Assembly (NCBI GenBank): GCA_905221605.1
Contig: CAJNDS010000381.1
Coordinates: 62,001-126,000 of the forward strand
DNA length: 64,000 nt
Direction: 5' to 3'
From: Symbiodinium natans
Taxonomy: Eukaryota > Sar > Dinophyceae > Suessiales > Symbiodiniaceae
Shown here: piece by piece, positions 1 to 11,212 of the stretch
Layout of the letters: every line of letters begins with the position of its first letter
How positions within the stretch are numbered: the first letter of the stretch is position 1
Notes under the pieces: generated by a model
Told to the model about the DNA's origin: nothing
Database searches by the model: none
Seen by the model: the letters and a program-made list of their open reading frames with translations, nothing else
Translations under genes and position numbers: made by a program

Positions 1-969
1 CAGGGACTGTTCTGAAGGCATCTCTGGTGGAGCAGAGTGGAACAGTTCGCGGAGCAGTTTGTGCAGTCATGTCTCGCAGTTTCGACTTCCGATTTCCGAG
101 TTCCGAGTTAGGTTCAACCGCTGCTACGGAGAGCAGCTGTGGCTCTCCCAGGTCGAGGCAGGAGTGGAGAAACGCTGTCATCTTGAAACAGAAGCGCTCG
201 CGACAACATCTCAGGCCTTGGGCTGGCCTCAAGAGCTCTGCGCCGGAGCTTTGCAAAACCCGGCCCCGGTGATTCCCAAGCCGACAGTGCCCAGGACTCT
301 GAGAGAAAAAGCAGGAACAAACTGAGCGAATGGAATGGAACTTCATTAAATATACTGTCTCTCTCGGTGAAACTTTGCAGGAAGACGAGCCCACCGAAGG
401 GCCGAGTGAGGATCTACAAGACGGGCTCCAGGAAGTGGGAGGATTTCCCGAAGGGAAGAGTGGCCCGGTTTGTATTTCGAGTTGTTTCCAGAGTTGTTTC
501 CAGAGTTGTTTGCAGAGTTGTTTCCAGCTCGGCAGCCTGCTGGACGCTCGTTGGCCCAGGTGCTGGACCCTGGTCACCGCAAATCAGTCCTCGGCGGAGT
601 CGGCGGCATGGATCTCCAAACCGAGTCCCCCGACTTTTCAGCTGCACTGCTATCATTGTTCAACCCGTCTGATTAGAGCTATTTGGAGGATGGAGGTATG
701 CTCAACGGAAGCCGTTGCTTGCAGCCTCTTTATGCGTGAGTTCCAACTGCTCACGAAAGCTAACGACCTTGTCCTTCATGGAAAGGTGTCGCAAGTTGCC
801 TTAGGCAGTTGCCGCTAATGACGTGCCAGACTGTGTTCGGCTGCTATGCAGCGACACGGCTGAGGGCAAGCATCCCGCCTGAGAAAATTTGAGCGGCTAC
901 GTGCTCTGCACCCTGGAGTCAGTCCCGCTGCTCTGTCTTCTGCAAGGGTGGGGTGACGTTCCTTTGCAG
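1..969. other. No supported gene; short tandem repeat near 476-525
   Basis: No open frame here matches a family I recognise. A short tandem repeat of a GAGTTGTTTCCA-like unit (about four degenerate copies) lies near 476-525 and creates repetitive Cys/Phe/Gln or Val/Ser/Arg translations that should not be taken as protein. Confidence 0.5.
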
Positions 970-1113
970 GCAGCGGTCAGCAATGGAAGCGCATCGGACA
1001 ACTTCAATAGCACCGACAGCGCCGCGGCACTCAACGCTGTCAATGCCACCTCGCAGCTTGTCGTCAACAGTACGAAGAGCTCTGCGAAGCACAACGCCAC
1101 AGCTACAGCTGAG
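970..1113 (+). CDS. Possible exon, Ser/Asn/Thr-rich with glycosylation sequons
   Basis: This is a possible internal exon, not a recognised family. It follows a plausible acceptor (CCTTTGCAG|G). The frame reads as a low-complexity Ser/Asn/Ala/Thr segment containing NGS, NST, NAT, NST and NAT, that is five N-glycosylation sequons in about 45 residues. Such stretches are typical of extracellular or lumenal linkers. No partner exon was identified on either side, and composition alone could produce this pattern, so the call is weak. Confidence 0.25.
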
Positions 1114-4100
1114 CGGCCTCATATCACCTTGCCCGCATGCGATTCTCGGTTTCAAAGAGACTACGTCCGCAGCTTCACGAGTGCGTGCTTGAGCATCTTG
1201 TAATTCTGCTTCGTCTGCGACGGTGTCGTTAGCATGAGTTGTTATAAACTCCGTGTCCAAGGATTATGTCTGGGGCGTGCCAAAGCTGGCCTGGGCTGTG
1301 ATTTGCGATTTGCTTCTTAGAAGGCACTGGCGGCACTGGCTGTTTACTTCAAGTTGTGGCTATGAGCTCGTTCATGAGCTTGTGATGAAGGATGTTTTGC
1401 ATTGTTTGCCCTATGGCTGGTGGAGGGGGCCAGCTGTTTCAATTAGGCTCGCCATTGCAGCGCTGCTGTTGTGCATTCCGTTTCTGTGGGAAGCCCAGCA
1501 TAGCCCAGCACAGCTGCGAAATCCAATCGGAAGAGGTAGGCAGAGAAGGACAGTCTGAACTCGTCGGCCTGGAGGCTAAATGCATCACGCCGTCGACCGT
1601 ATGGTGCGCCAATTCTGGATTTCAGCCGCTCGGCCCAAGGTCATTCCAGCCATGACTACACTCTGGTGTGCAGCTAAGCAACTAAGGTTTCCGTCCAACC
1701 CCTGGGGTGCAGAAATCTACGGGCCGGGGCTTTGCAGATGGGACGGTTGCCCGGGCATCTGCTCACCTTGGCAGGCTGCTTGGATTGCTGGCCTTGCTGA
1801 ACGAGCTGCTGTCAGGTGCTCTCGTCTTCGTTAAGCGTGGAGCTATCAAGCCACACAAGCACCTGTTTGACTGTTTAGCACGTGGCCCTGCGGGGTGTGT
1901 GCCGGTTTCGCCTTTTTGTGCCAGATGCTGAAATGACGTCTTTTGTGCTGTGAGCTGTTTCTGGCACAGCCAATTGTCTGCAACATTGTTTCTAAACATG
2001 TTTCACTGTAAGAACAAACAATACACGCACAAGAATCCGCCGTTTGAAGCAAAGCTGCAGGTAATCAGCTCGTATGCTTCTTCCATCAATTAATGACTCA
2101 GCTTGGAACTGAACGACGGTACTTGAGGAAAGCAAAGATTTTCTTGACCTCGCATGTCCTTTTTTTGACGGGAGTCTGGTGCTTGCGCGCTGCTTCTGTA
2201 TATCGCAGCAAGCAGAGAGTCGAGGAGCATGCGACGCTGTGCAGGAGTGGTGTGGAGCTCTTGAACTGAAGCCATGACGACGCTGAGCTTCCGATCCGAG
2301 ACGCTGCGCTCAAGATCAGTTTAGCAAGGGGCTTGAATTGGTGGCATCCTATGTGTGACCTCAGCTGTTTGTACCGCGCCTGCACAGTTCACGGTCGATT
2401 GGCGGACGTGCTGACAACCGCATTGGCAGCAAAAGTGATGCACAGTACTGCGCAATGATGCATGGGTCGTCTATCGTCGTTGTGCTTCCAGCCGGGGCAA
2501 AAGAGAGCCTCTTTGGTCCGGCCGCAGCCAGGTGTCCATGGGGAAGCGGATAATGCCCGGGCGGCCTCCAGACAAGGCCTTGCTAACGGCCTCTTTTTGG
2601 ACGTGCTTTGACAGCGCCTTGTCAGCCGGGAGCTTTGCAGGGATCTTTTCCTCTCGATCACTTCAGCGAATGCTCGAAGCTCAAGGAGACGCTCGTAACT
2701 TGTGCTTTTTGTGCTGTTTCTGTGCACCAGCTTATGTCGATTGCTATGGATTGTTCTTGCCCCATCTTGCCCCTTATCATTTTGAGGACGAGTACTTGCA
2801 GTGCCTGAAGCAGCACTCTCATGACAATATGTCGTGCCGGTACTTGTCCAAGCAGTGCCCACCCTTAAAGTAGCCGACCCTTGTCGGAGCAGCTCTGTAG
2901 GGAAACGTCCGCATGTGCCACTACTCGCAGAGATGGCTTGCGCCATGCTGATGTTTCAGTCTGAGCACACAGGTATTTGCAATGCCGCATGGACAAGAAT
3001 CTGATGACAAAGGAGCCCATGCATCGGCTGGGCTTCACTGAGGAGGCGAGGCCACACTCCATTATTGCCCCAGGCCAGCTTGCGTATGGTCTCTTGATTG
3101 ACAAGCCATGTCGCCAGGAGGTTTCGCCGGCGCCGGCGAGGAAGAAAGATAAGAAGAAAACCAAGGAGGAGATAGAGCGCACTTGTTCCCCTTTCCCAAT
3201 TTTTTTTGCAGACTCAGAGCCAGAGCCTAGGGCCTCCTTAGGGTATGCGACTCCAAATGGCGCGGACGATGTGACGGCCTCCCAAGTCGATTTTGAGATT
3301 TGTTCATGTGACGCCTAGGGCGTCAGAGGAAGCTTTGTAACATGGATATTCATCCGCAAGGGAAAGCCATTGCTCAGATTTTCTGTATGAACTGTACCGC
3401 CTGTCATCATTCTGGCTTCCTGTGTTGGCCTCGAAAAGCAAGCTCAAAGGTGCAAGTGGTTGGAAGAAGTTTACGCCGTCAGGCCGTGTGCGTTCTGCTT
3501 TTTGAGGTGGGGGCACAGAGCCAGCAATGTGTGGTCGGTCAAGATAGGGGCCCATTCCCAGTAATTCATTAAAGGAGGCGGCCATGTACGACTTCAGGCA
3601 GTCTGCCACCTCACCGGGCGGTTTATGCAGCAGCAGGTTTGCCAGGTGAGAGCTACGTGCTGTGGGGTCTGCGTTTGGAAAAATGATGACCAAACCTCCG
3701 TTGGCCTCCTCCCCCCTTGTATACCAATTCAGAACCCTGTTCGAGTGAAAACTTCAACCCAGGCTGCATCGATTGCAGCATCTGAACCCGAGCAGATGCT
3801 TGAGAGATCTTTATTCAGGTTTCCACGTGCCCGAGGCCCCCACGGGCTTCCCAAACCGAAGATCTCTTCTAGAAAAGAATCCTTAAGCTTGTGTAGGACT
3901 TCCAGAGCTGCGGAGTAAGGATGAAACATGTGGTCATTAGCAGGAGACCGGGTGGATCGTGGGTGTCGATGGCGATGGTCTGGCTCGACTTGTGTTGCTA
4001 CGGCTCTCGATCACAGTAGCCGTTGCCCTCATGTGCGAAAGACGCCAGGTATCAGGCCAGAGCGCAGCAACGAATGGCGAAGGCGATCTCGTTCAATGAA

Positions 4101-4539
4101 GTTGTCCATTTGGCAGTCCACTACTTGCATCCTCCAAACATTGGCAACTGTGCTCAGGCCCACCCTCGTGAACATTCGGGCCTTTGTCTCTGACCCGAAA
4201 CAGCAGGATGGATCTTCTTAGCATTTATTGCAGCCCTCAGACTCAGAACTCCACGACTGAGCAAACCAGCTGACATTAGCAGCAAGCACCCGGGAAGCCT
4301 GATATGACATGGATCATCCATTGCACAGAGTTCCGTCACTGAGGGTTGCATGTTTCACTTCTTCGCATTGCGACCGCCGGACAGAGACAGGAGGCTTGGT
4401 CAAAACAGAGTGGCTCAGGCAATTTCAGACAAACATGACAAATGGGAACATCCTGTTCTTCTTGGTGAAGCACCACTTTGTTCTCTTGCGCCCGTGGACC
4501 TGCGCGGACGCCGCGAGCTAGCTTCGAGATGAAGGGCGT
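1114..4539. other. Unassigned region, no recognised gene
   Basis: Both strands were read and no conserved domain was recognised. One Lys/Glu-rich frame at about 2977-3180 is followed by a strong polypyrimidine tract and TTTTTTTTGCAG near 3205-3216, which could be an acceptor for a short acidic exon. The protein pieces either side are not diagnostic. The rest looks like intronic or intergenic dinoflagellate DNA. Confidence 0.4.
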
Positions 4540-4583
4540 CCCTAAACCCTAAACCCTAAACCCTAAACCCCAAACCCCCAACC

Positions 4584-4629
<46 letters not shown>

Positions 4630-4748
4630 GCCCTCAGCCCTCAGCCCTCAGCCCTCAGCCCTCACCCCCCTCAGCCACCCTCAGCCCTCAACCCTCAACC
4701 CTAAACCCTAAACCCTAAACCCCAAACCCCAAACCCCAAACCCTAAAC
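4540..4748 (+). repeat. Interstitial telomere-like array, CCCTAAA orientation
   Basis: The block starts and ends with exact CCCTAAA copies. Its middle is made of variants CCCCAAA, CCCTCAA and CCCTCAG in homogeneous sub-blocks. TTTAGGG is the telomere repeat known in several dinoflagellates and plants. Variant blocks inside exact ends suggest local expansion of mutated units rather than a fresh chromosome end. Confidence 0.9.
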
Positions 4749-5384
4749 CATAATTCGGGTTCAGCGGTTCAGGGGATGTAGGGTTATAGGGTTAACGCGT
4801 TTACGTTTGTTTATGACTACTAGAAAAGAATCCACATCTAACCGGTCTTCAACGTTTGCCTAAACCCGAAACCCGATGATCTGAACACGTGAGCGCGAAG
4901 ACCCTAAGAGTCTAACCCTCTCAGCCCTTCGACCCTGATGTCTAAATCCCAAACACAAACCTCTCAACTTAACGTGCTTAGCTTTATGGTTTTGGGATGT
5001 TTTGGGGTGGCCAGGGTGGTGCTGTCGCCCTGTCACTCTTTGTGTGAGATAGGAGCATGGGTGGCAGGGCTTAGGGCGCAGTGGCCCAACTTTCAAAAGA
5101 CTTATGTTAACCCAAAACCTACTCCCGTGGAGGCTGTTGCCATAATCTCACAGGAGTAGAGGTTCAGGGAAGTAAAAAAGCCCGAAGCCGTAAACTTCAA
5201 GGTTGGTTGAGGCCCATGCCTGCCTGAAAGCGTTGAATTCACTCTTCATCCACGGGGGTTTTTAAGGTTTATTTAGATTCAGGGCATAGGGGCGCTTTGG
5301 GATGAGGGTTGCGGTTCGGGGAAGAATAGACGGGGCAGGGAGGAGAGGAGGAGGGAGGGGAAAGGTAGCAGGGGAGGGATGGAG
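4749..5384. other. Unassigned spacer between telomere-like arrays
   Basis: This stretch contains scattered single telomere-like heptamers (for example GGGTTATAGGGTT near 4780 and GTCTAACCCTC near 4910) and no recognised coding sequence. The 5300-5380 part is purine-rich (GGGAGGAGAGGAGG type). Confidence 0.5.
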
Positions 5385-6010
5385 GGGAGAAATATGGGCG
5401 TATCGGCGTCTGGGATATGGTCCCGGGCTGCCCCCCCCCCCCCCCCAAACCACACCCACACCACAGGTTCAGGGGGTATTCCTAATCCTTAAACCTTAAA
5501 CCCTAAACCCTTAAACCCTAACCCCCCAACCACACCTACACCAAGGGGGTGGGGGGTGGGGGTAGGGATCCAAGGGAGGATGGGGGGGGATACCATGGGG
5601 GTGGGGGTTAGGGTTTAGTGTTTAGGTTCGGGGTTTAGGGTCTGAGGTTGAGGCCCGTGGTGTGATTTGGGGGTTGGAGTTAGGATTTTGGGTTGAAGGT
5701 TTAAGAGACCGGGTTTAGGGTTTAAGGTTTAAGGTTTAAAGTTTCAGGTTTAGGATTTACATAAGTTTAGGGTTTAAGGTTTCGCCCCCCCGGTGCTGTG
5801 AATGGGGGCGGTTTAGTTTGTTTTAAGGTTTAGGGAGAGGCTCGGGGTTTGGGGGAAGGGAGTGGGGGGGGGGGAGGCATAAGGGGTAGGGCCCGGGAGC
5901 CCGAGACCATATCGGCGTCTCAGGGAGGGGAGGGGGGATTCGGCCTTCGCGGGATATCGGCGTATGTGGGGGGGGGGGGGGGGGAATATCGGCGTATTGG
6001 CGTAAGTCGA
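5385..6010. repeat. G/C-run block with telomere-like repeats in both orientations
   Basis: CCCTAAA-like units occur at 5485-5530 and the orientation switches to TTTAGGG-like units at about 5600-5835. On both sides lie long homopolymers (C run near 5432-5446, G runs near 5868 and 5970) next to recurring copies of a motif like ATATCGGCGT (near 5398, 5909, 5953 and 5988). The two CCCGGG-containing flanks near 5420 and 5890 are roughly inverted copies. No protein is supported. Confidence 0.7.
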
Positions 6011-6689
6011 TTTTCGCCCCTCGTTGCATGCGCGGCTGAGGCAAATTTGGTGCGGTGGTCGCGGTGTATGTTTATTGGTGCATGGTGCCCATGTATGGTG
6101 CAGTGGTGCCCCATGTCACGTGCTATTGCTCCCCTTCGCACCGTGCGTCCGCAACGCGTCACTGCACCCTCCCTGCCACATCCCTGCATAGCCGATGCCG
6201 CAAAAACTTTTCGAGCTTGAAAATCTGAGCGGGAGTTTGATTGCTGCAATTTGGATCGAAGGTCGTCGGTGTTGAGTGGAGTTGAATGGCACGGAAATTG
6301 CTGAAGCGCACCTTATCTTGTCTTGTGGGTGAGGGCTGTTGACCCCCAATCCTGGACATCATCTGGCATATCTCATCGTCGCAGCCTGCACGACACGATG
6401 GATGATGAGGCGGGTTTTTCTGATCAGAATTGGCGAAGATTGTGAACATTGAAACGTACATAAGAAACGCACAGAAAAAGTTGAGGAGCGCCAGCTGGCA
6501 GCCCACTTCACAGAACTCGAGGCGATCTGTGCAGTCCACCCACGTGCGCCTTCGTTCTATGGGCTGTCTGCCGGGAGGCGCATTTGGCATCACAGCTTTC
6601 CTATGGCGACTTGGAGCCTCGTCGGATGGGAGCAGTCGCAAAGCACAACATCATGGCCAATCATGGCTTGCCAAGGGGCGCGGGTTAAT
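6011..6689. other. Unassigned region
   Basis: Non-repetitive sequence in which no conserved protein was recognised on either strand. Several overlapping frames of 70-160 codons exist but none shows family features or convincing splice structure. Confidence 0.4.
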
Positions 6690-7032
6690 AAGTGTGGTCT
6701 TAAATGATACTTTATCCCCAAAACTGTGGCATGACAAACCCGCAAACCCGAAAAATGAGACGTGGATGCAAGCCCTGTGCCTTAAAGATTTGACGTGCCA
6801 AGCCCTAAACCTTACAGTTTACAGGAATTTTCGAGCAACAAGCCCTAAAACGGAGATGCCCTACACCCTAAAGAAAGATGTGGCGTTGCGAGCCCTGAAC
6901 GTTCAGTGCCAAACCCTGAACACTAAAAGGGAGTTGCGGTGTGGAAAGCCTAAGCCTAGCGGTGGCAAATCCTAAGCCCCAAAAGGAGGTGTGGTGTAGC
7001 AAGCCATAACCCCCCGCCCCCCCCCCCCCCCA
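6690..7032 (+). repeat. Degenerate telomere-derived repeat ending in a C run
   Basis: Loosely repeated phrases such as GCAAGCCCTAAAC, GCGAGCCCTGAAC and GGCAAATCCTAAGCC recur about every 30-60 bases. They are decayed CCCTAAA units embedded in a longer repeat. The block ends in a long C run at about 7012-7030. Confidence 0.6.
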
Positions 7033-7128
7033 CACGAGGCCCTATGGGCGCTCATGAGGCGTTTCTATGTGCGGTTATGAGGTGTGGGTCTGTTTAATGT
7101 GCACCTATGATGCCCTAACCCTGCCAAG

Positions 7129-7404
7129 GACCTCACACTTGCAGAGCTGCGCGATGTGCAGCACCGTTGCCAAGCCGTGGGTCTTGGAGCACCCATTCTC
7201 GAAGCTTTGGACGATGCAATTGCAGGCATTGCAGGCTGTGTCGCATGCCGTACGCGTTTCTCTCTGAGTGAGTCTGCCGTTGTGCGTGGCCTTTGGCGAG
7301 GCGAGTCAGACGATCTCTCCTTCAGCATCGACATCTCCAGTGACGGTGACCAGACAGACATCCTCTCCTGTGCAGGCAGCAGGGGAGCAGGTAGATGCAG
7401 CTAG
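7129..7404 (+). CDS. Possible exon, helical protein fragment of unknown family
   Basis: An acceptor-like CTGCCAAG|G is followed by an open frame to a stop at 7404. The first 32 codons encode an amphipathic helical segment (LTLAELRDVQHRC, then PILEALDDAIA) that looks like real protein rather than chance. A GC donor (GCAG|GCATTG) at 7226 could end the exon there; otherwise the frame runs on for 91 residues. The family is not recognised. It lies upstream of the TPR-like gene end at 8401-9239, but I could not join the two. Confidence 0.35.
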   Translation, partial: DLTLAELRDVQHRCQAVGLGAPILEALDDAIAGIAGCVACRTRFSLSESAVVRGLWRGESDDLSFSIDISSDGDQTDILSCAGSRGAGRCS

Positions 7405-8400
7405 TCACTGATCACGAAAGCTGTCGTAGCGAAACTTTTCAATTTCTCTCGGTTGAAGCGACGGTTCGCGCACTCTGGTCAGGTTGAAAGGCGATGTCTG
7501 CTTTGCTCAAGCTTAACTGTTTGCCCCTCCCTGCTATCAGGTGCTAGGGGTTTTCCTATGCAAGAACGACGAAGTTCGGAAGATTTGGAAAATGCAAGTC
7601 GCACCCAGCATGTTCAGGGCTTATTGCACGAAGGGAGGCCCCGGAATAGTAGGACAAAGAATGCACATCGCCGTTTCGTGGGTTTTCCTATTGGAAAGGC
7701 ACGTCGGAGGATGTCGGCGGCATGAATGCCAGTTAACTATGGCATCAGCAGCCATAAGTGCTGCCGATCTGCCTAGCACTGTGTACATAGAGCTGCTCCA
7801 ACACCCCCACGTTCAGCAGAGATCTTCAATGGCATCGCACACCTACACTGAATTGCGGTCGCAAACGCAGTTCAATCAGAGACACCCTCCTTCGCCTTAG
7901 TTCCTCCGGACTCGAAATTTTTTGGAATCTGGGTTTTGGCTTTTCTGCTGCAGAGCTACCTCGGTTCCTGAAGTTCATTTGGAGTCTGGTTTGGGGCTGC
8001 TTGCGTTCCGGTTTTTGGGGTTGCTCACCCCGTGTGGCGTTTTCACGGGCGCTGGCCTGGGCAATTTTTCTGCAGGCTTGCTCGGGGTGTGGACTGATTG
8101 GCAAGGTCAAGACGCAACAGGTGCTTTTTTGGAAATGTGTGCGGATCACTGCAGGAAACCACTTGTATTTGCAACGATGTCTCTGCGGCCATTTTCGCCG
8201 GGGAATATGATCAACATCCAGCAACGCAATCCTGAAATGGCTGAAGTTGGGCTCGAGGCGACTACCTGGCGCTGTTCCGTCACTACGCCTGGGCCCTAAT
8301 GTGCAGGCAGTCACCAATTAGGGTGTTGTGAGTCAATGTGGCTTCTCATAGGATGACCCGGCCACTGTCAAGCACCTTAGCTCCTCTAGACTGTAGACAG
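7405..8400. other. Unassigned region, probable intronic sequence
   Basis: No recognised domain. Possible short frames near 7740-7900 lack convincing splice context. Confidence 0.35.
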
Positions 8401-9239
8401 GAGGCTCCAAATGAAGGGCAGGGAGAGAAGCGGTGGCTCTCGTCAATGAAGGCCCTGGCGGAGACCCAGTACCGGGCCGCAAAAGATGAGTTCGGTCACT
8501 GCCTCGAATGCCTCGCTTCCACAGCCACACTGCCTACAAGGTGTACTACAAGTCTACTACATTCTACGCAAGTCGTCCCTCGGAACGGCGATGCTCTCCG
8601 AGGCCTGGCACGCTGCCTGGCCGAGCGCCTGGCACGGGAGCGCCGCAGCAGCGCCTCAGAGGTGCCGCGGTAAAAAGCGGGGGGTTTCTTTTCATGTGTT
8701 TTCTCTTTGTGTTTTTTGTTTCTTCTCAAATGGTGGTGAGCTGAGGGCTGAGAGTGCTCCTGCACAGCAGGAGTTGGACCGGATGGAGGTGGAAGCCCTG
8801 GATGCAGCGCTCGGAGCCGTGCACCGGGTTCAGGCCCCGCGGTTTGTCCTGTCCCTGTGCTTCTGCCATTGACCGCATGATCAGCGTGCTCATGCGGAGA
8901 TGCTTCCAGGTGACTGGTGGGTCCGCGAACGAGCGCAGCTGGGAACGCCGAGCCTGCCAGGCTTGAAAGTCGACTTCAGAGTGTTTACAGCTTTCAGCTT
9001 TCAGATGCTTCCACACCAGTTTTTGGAATGGGGTAGCGGCGAAGGCCCTTCATCTCCTGGATGATCTCAGTGCGTCCTCGCGTCCGGGTCGACTTGAAGA
9101 ACGCTTGGAAGACCTCAAGTCGGTGGGAGGAGTATGTGACAGTATGTGCAAGAAGGAAGTCTCAAAAGTTGCGGAGTTCAACTTAGATGTGAGATCACGT
9201 ACAGACTTGCTTGAGAAAGGCACCTCTGCAGCTCATTGA
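8401..9239 (+). CDS. 3' end of a TPR-like helical protein, four exons
   Basis: Four consecutive exons join in phase 0 to a stop. Exon 8401-8661 follows TAGACAG|G and ends at a GT donor. Exons 8771-8833 and 8910-8960 are each followed by a GC donor. Exon 9045-9239 ends in TGA. The first exon resembles a tetratricopeptide-type helical pair (TQYRAAKDEFGHCLECLA, then ALRGLARCLAERLARE). The later exons are also helical (KALHLLDDLSASS, RLEERLEDLKSV). The last exon contains no long ATG-started frame and is only visible by joining. Upstream exons and the start were not found. TPR assignment is by general pattern only; the specific protein is unknown. Confidence 0.5.
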
Positions 9240-9767
9240 GTCACTGGGCTGCTTCCTTCGCTGCCCCGGCGCTGGTGCGGTGGAGAATCTCTCGAGGAGC
9301 TGAGGGTTTCAAACGGCTGCAAACCGTTCCAAACATGACAACACCGGGCCTGAATAACGAGCAGAGATGAGCAGAGACACACCACAAGAGAGTTTCAAAG
9401 GCTGAAGCAAGCAAGGAGACTTCTGTTGCCAGCACCTTGGCTGGCACAGCCGCTGTCAACCCTGCATGGCATCCAGCTTCCCCCAGGCCTCAGGGATCAG
9501 GGTCAACTTCAAAGCTCGTGGCTGCACCAAAACACAGCAAAACACCAAAAGCCGATCCCGTCTGGAAGAGGTGTTCGGACTTTGCTGGTGGACTCGCGGG
9601 CGCCGGGCTCAGACCATGAACCTTGTGCTCTTCTTTACCTCTTTGGAACTGTGGAGAAGAGGAAGGTCGAGTCACAGGTCCCCTTCCAACATACCGAAGA
9701 TTTCATGGGTTTCCAGACTTCGCTTCTTGGAGTTCTCGCTCTCTCAGACAACATCTTTCTTCTTCAG
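9240..9767. other. Unassigned region with a possible Pro/Ser/Ala-rich exon
   Basis: The frame around 9425-9571 is low in complexity (Pro/Ser/Ala/Lys) and ends at a GT (GAAGAG|GTGTTC). It may be a linker exon but nothing identifies it. Confidence 0.25.
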
Positions 9768-9886
9768 CTCTGAGTTCTTTCGAGGCCTTCTGCCAGCCAG
9801 GCATGGAAATCGCTGTGCGGCGTTGGCGACATGAATTGCGAAGAGCACTCGAGGAGGTTCCGAGTTCCAGAAAGTTCCAGATCTAG
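9768..9886 (+). CDS. Possible terminal exon, basic helical protein
   Basis: A pyrimidine-rich tract and CTTCTTCAG acceptor precede an open frame to TAG at 9884-9886. The frame includes EIAVRRWRHELRRALEEVPS, an arginine-rich helix. No family is recognised and no upstream exon was joined, so this is a candidate only. Confidence 0.25.
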
Positions 9887-9929
9887 ACCCCAATGAAACA
9901 GTCGGGTTGTCTCCACACCAGGGACCTAC

Positions 9930-10667
9930 TTGCCCGCCTTCAAGAGACTTGCTTGCCAGCGCTGCTGCCATTGCGTGCTCTCTGGCAGCAAGTCGGACCG
10001 TTTGTCTGTACTAGCTTTGAGCTGTGCGGTGCTTTGTATCACATTGCAAGGCCATTGCCACTTCACAGGCTATTGCATTCCGTTGCAAGAGAACGAGGAG
10101 GAGTATGAAGAAGGCGACGAAGAAAACGAAGGCGGCCAGCAGTCAGACGCACCCGCAATGCCACTTAGTCTGTGGGTCGTGACACATGCGCGATGTTGGC
10201 GAGGCAAGATGCCTTCAGCTTTTTCCGCAGGATTCTCAGGCAGGGGCTCGACGTTTGCACGCAACACCGCATCACTCAGGCTTTCGATGTTAAGTGGATC
10301 GTTTCTGCAATGTACGAGGCCTGGATCGGCACATGTTGGGTCGTTTGGAGCACAGCTCTTGACAGGTGCCTTGTCAAGCCGCGCCCCCACAGCTGGAGGC
10401 AGCGACCGTTCCTCTTTTTCGCTCCTGTTGCGTGACGACTCTTGCTGCAGGCCATGGGCTCCATCCCTGAGCTGGTCGAGCTCATTTGCAGGCGAACAAA
10501 TTATCCCGGAGAGTCACTGCAGACACAAGAGGCGAAAAGCCGAGGACCTGCAAGCATCCGAAGGAGGAGGAAGAGTTCATGAAGGCCTGGGGCCTGCATG
10601 GCTTCTTGACACGTGGGACTCCATTGCCATCGCGAGGGAGTTGGATCAGCTTTGTCACATCAGGTAG
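9930..10667 (+). CDS. Uncharacterised 245-codon frame
   Basis: The longest ATG-started frame in the first 15 kb. It contains an acidic run (ENEEEYEEGDEENEGG near residues 55-70), a Ser-rich middle and a plausible helical end (AWLLDTWDSIAIARELDQL). No domain is recognised. The composition changes along its length, so only parts may be exons, with introns read through in frame. The frame closes just after an ATCAG/GTAGC context near 10664. Confidence 0.25.
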   Translation: MPAFKRLACQRCCHCVLSGSKSDRLSVLALSCAVLCITLQGHCHFTGYCIPLQENEEEYEEGDEENEGGQQSDAPAMPLSLWVVTHARCWRGKMPSAFSAGFSGRGSTFARNTASLRLSMLSGSFLQCTRPGSAHVGSFGAQLLTGALSSRAPTAGGSDRSSFSLLLRDDSCCRPWAPSLSWSSSFAGEQIIPESHCRHKRRKAEDLQASEGGGRVHEGLGPAWLLDTWDSIAIARELDQLCHIR

Positions 10668-10979
10668 CATATTCAGGCCTATACTGAATCTAGTGGATAC
10701 TCTCAGCAGCGCTAGACCTTGGACTACCTCTCCCAACCAGCCAAACCGGGTTTGCCGTGTTCACCGTGCCGGGACTTCTACGCCCGGCACTTGGGCAGAC
10801 TTCTGAGCCGCAGACTTCTGAGCACCGCATGGTTGTTGTGTGGTGCTATGTGAGGACTCAACCTTGCTGGCACCTTGGTCATGCGAATGTCTTGTGGCAG
10901 ACAAGCCATGATTCACAGGATGATGCAAGACAATGCAAGACAAGTAATTAGGACTGTGTTACTTCCAGTCCGATTTCAG

Positions 10980-11059
10980 GTATCCACCATGGCACTATGC
11001 GGTTGAAAGTGTCGGAGTGGTCCCTGCTGGGGGCCGAGCGGGACCAAGTGGAAGCATAG
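10980..11059 (+). CDS. Possible short terminal exon
   Basis: CGATTTCAG|GT begins an open frame to TAG at 11057-11059 encoding a 26-residue end (TMRLKVSEWSLLGAERDQVE). Splice context is good, but the exon is short and not recognisable. Confidence 0.2.
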
Positions 11060-11157
11060 AAAGAGATTGTACTGTACCTTGGTAGGTGCCTTTACACGTG
11101 CGCTTGCAACACATCTCTCCACTGTGGACTCCTCAGGAGGCGCGCTTCGAGTGACCC

Positions 11158-11212
11158 CTAAACCCTTGAACCCTTTTCCCTAGACCCTATGCCCTAAACC
11201 CCAAACCCCACT
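11158..11212 (+). repeat. Short degenerate telomere-like tract
   Basis: Seven or eight decayed units of CCCTAAACC / CCCTTGAACC / CCCCAAACC type in CCCTAAA orientation, isolated in otherwise non-repetitive DNA. Confidence 0.6.
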
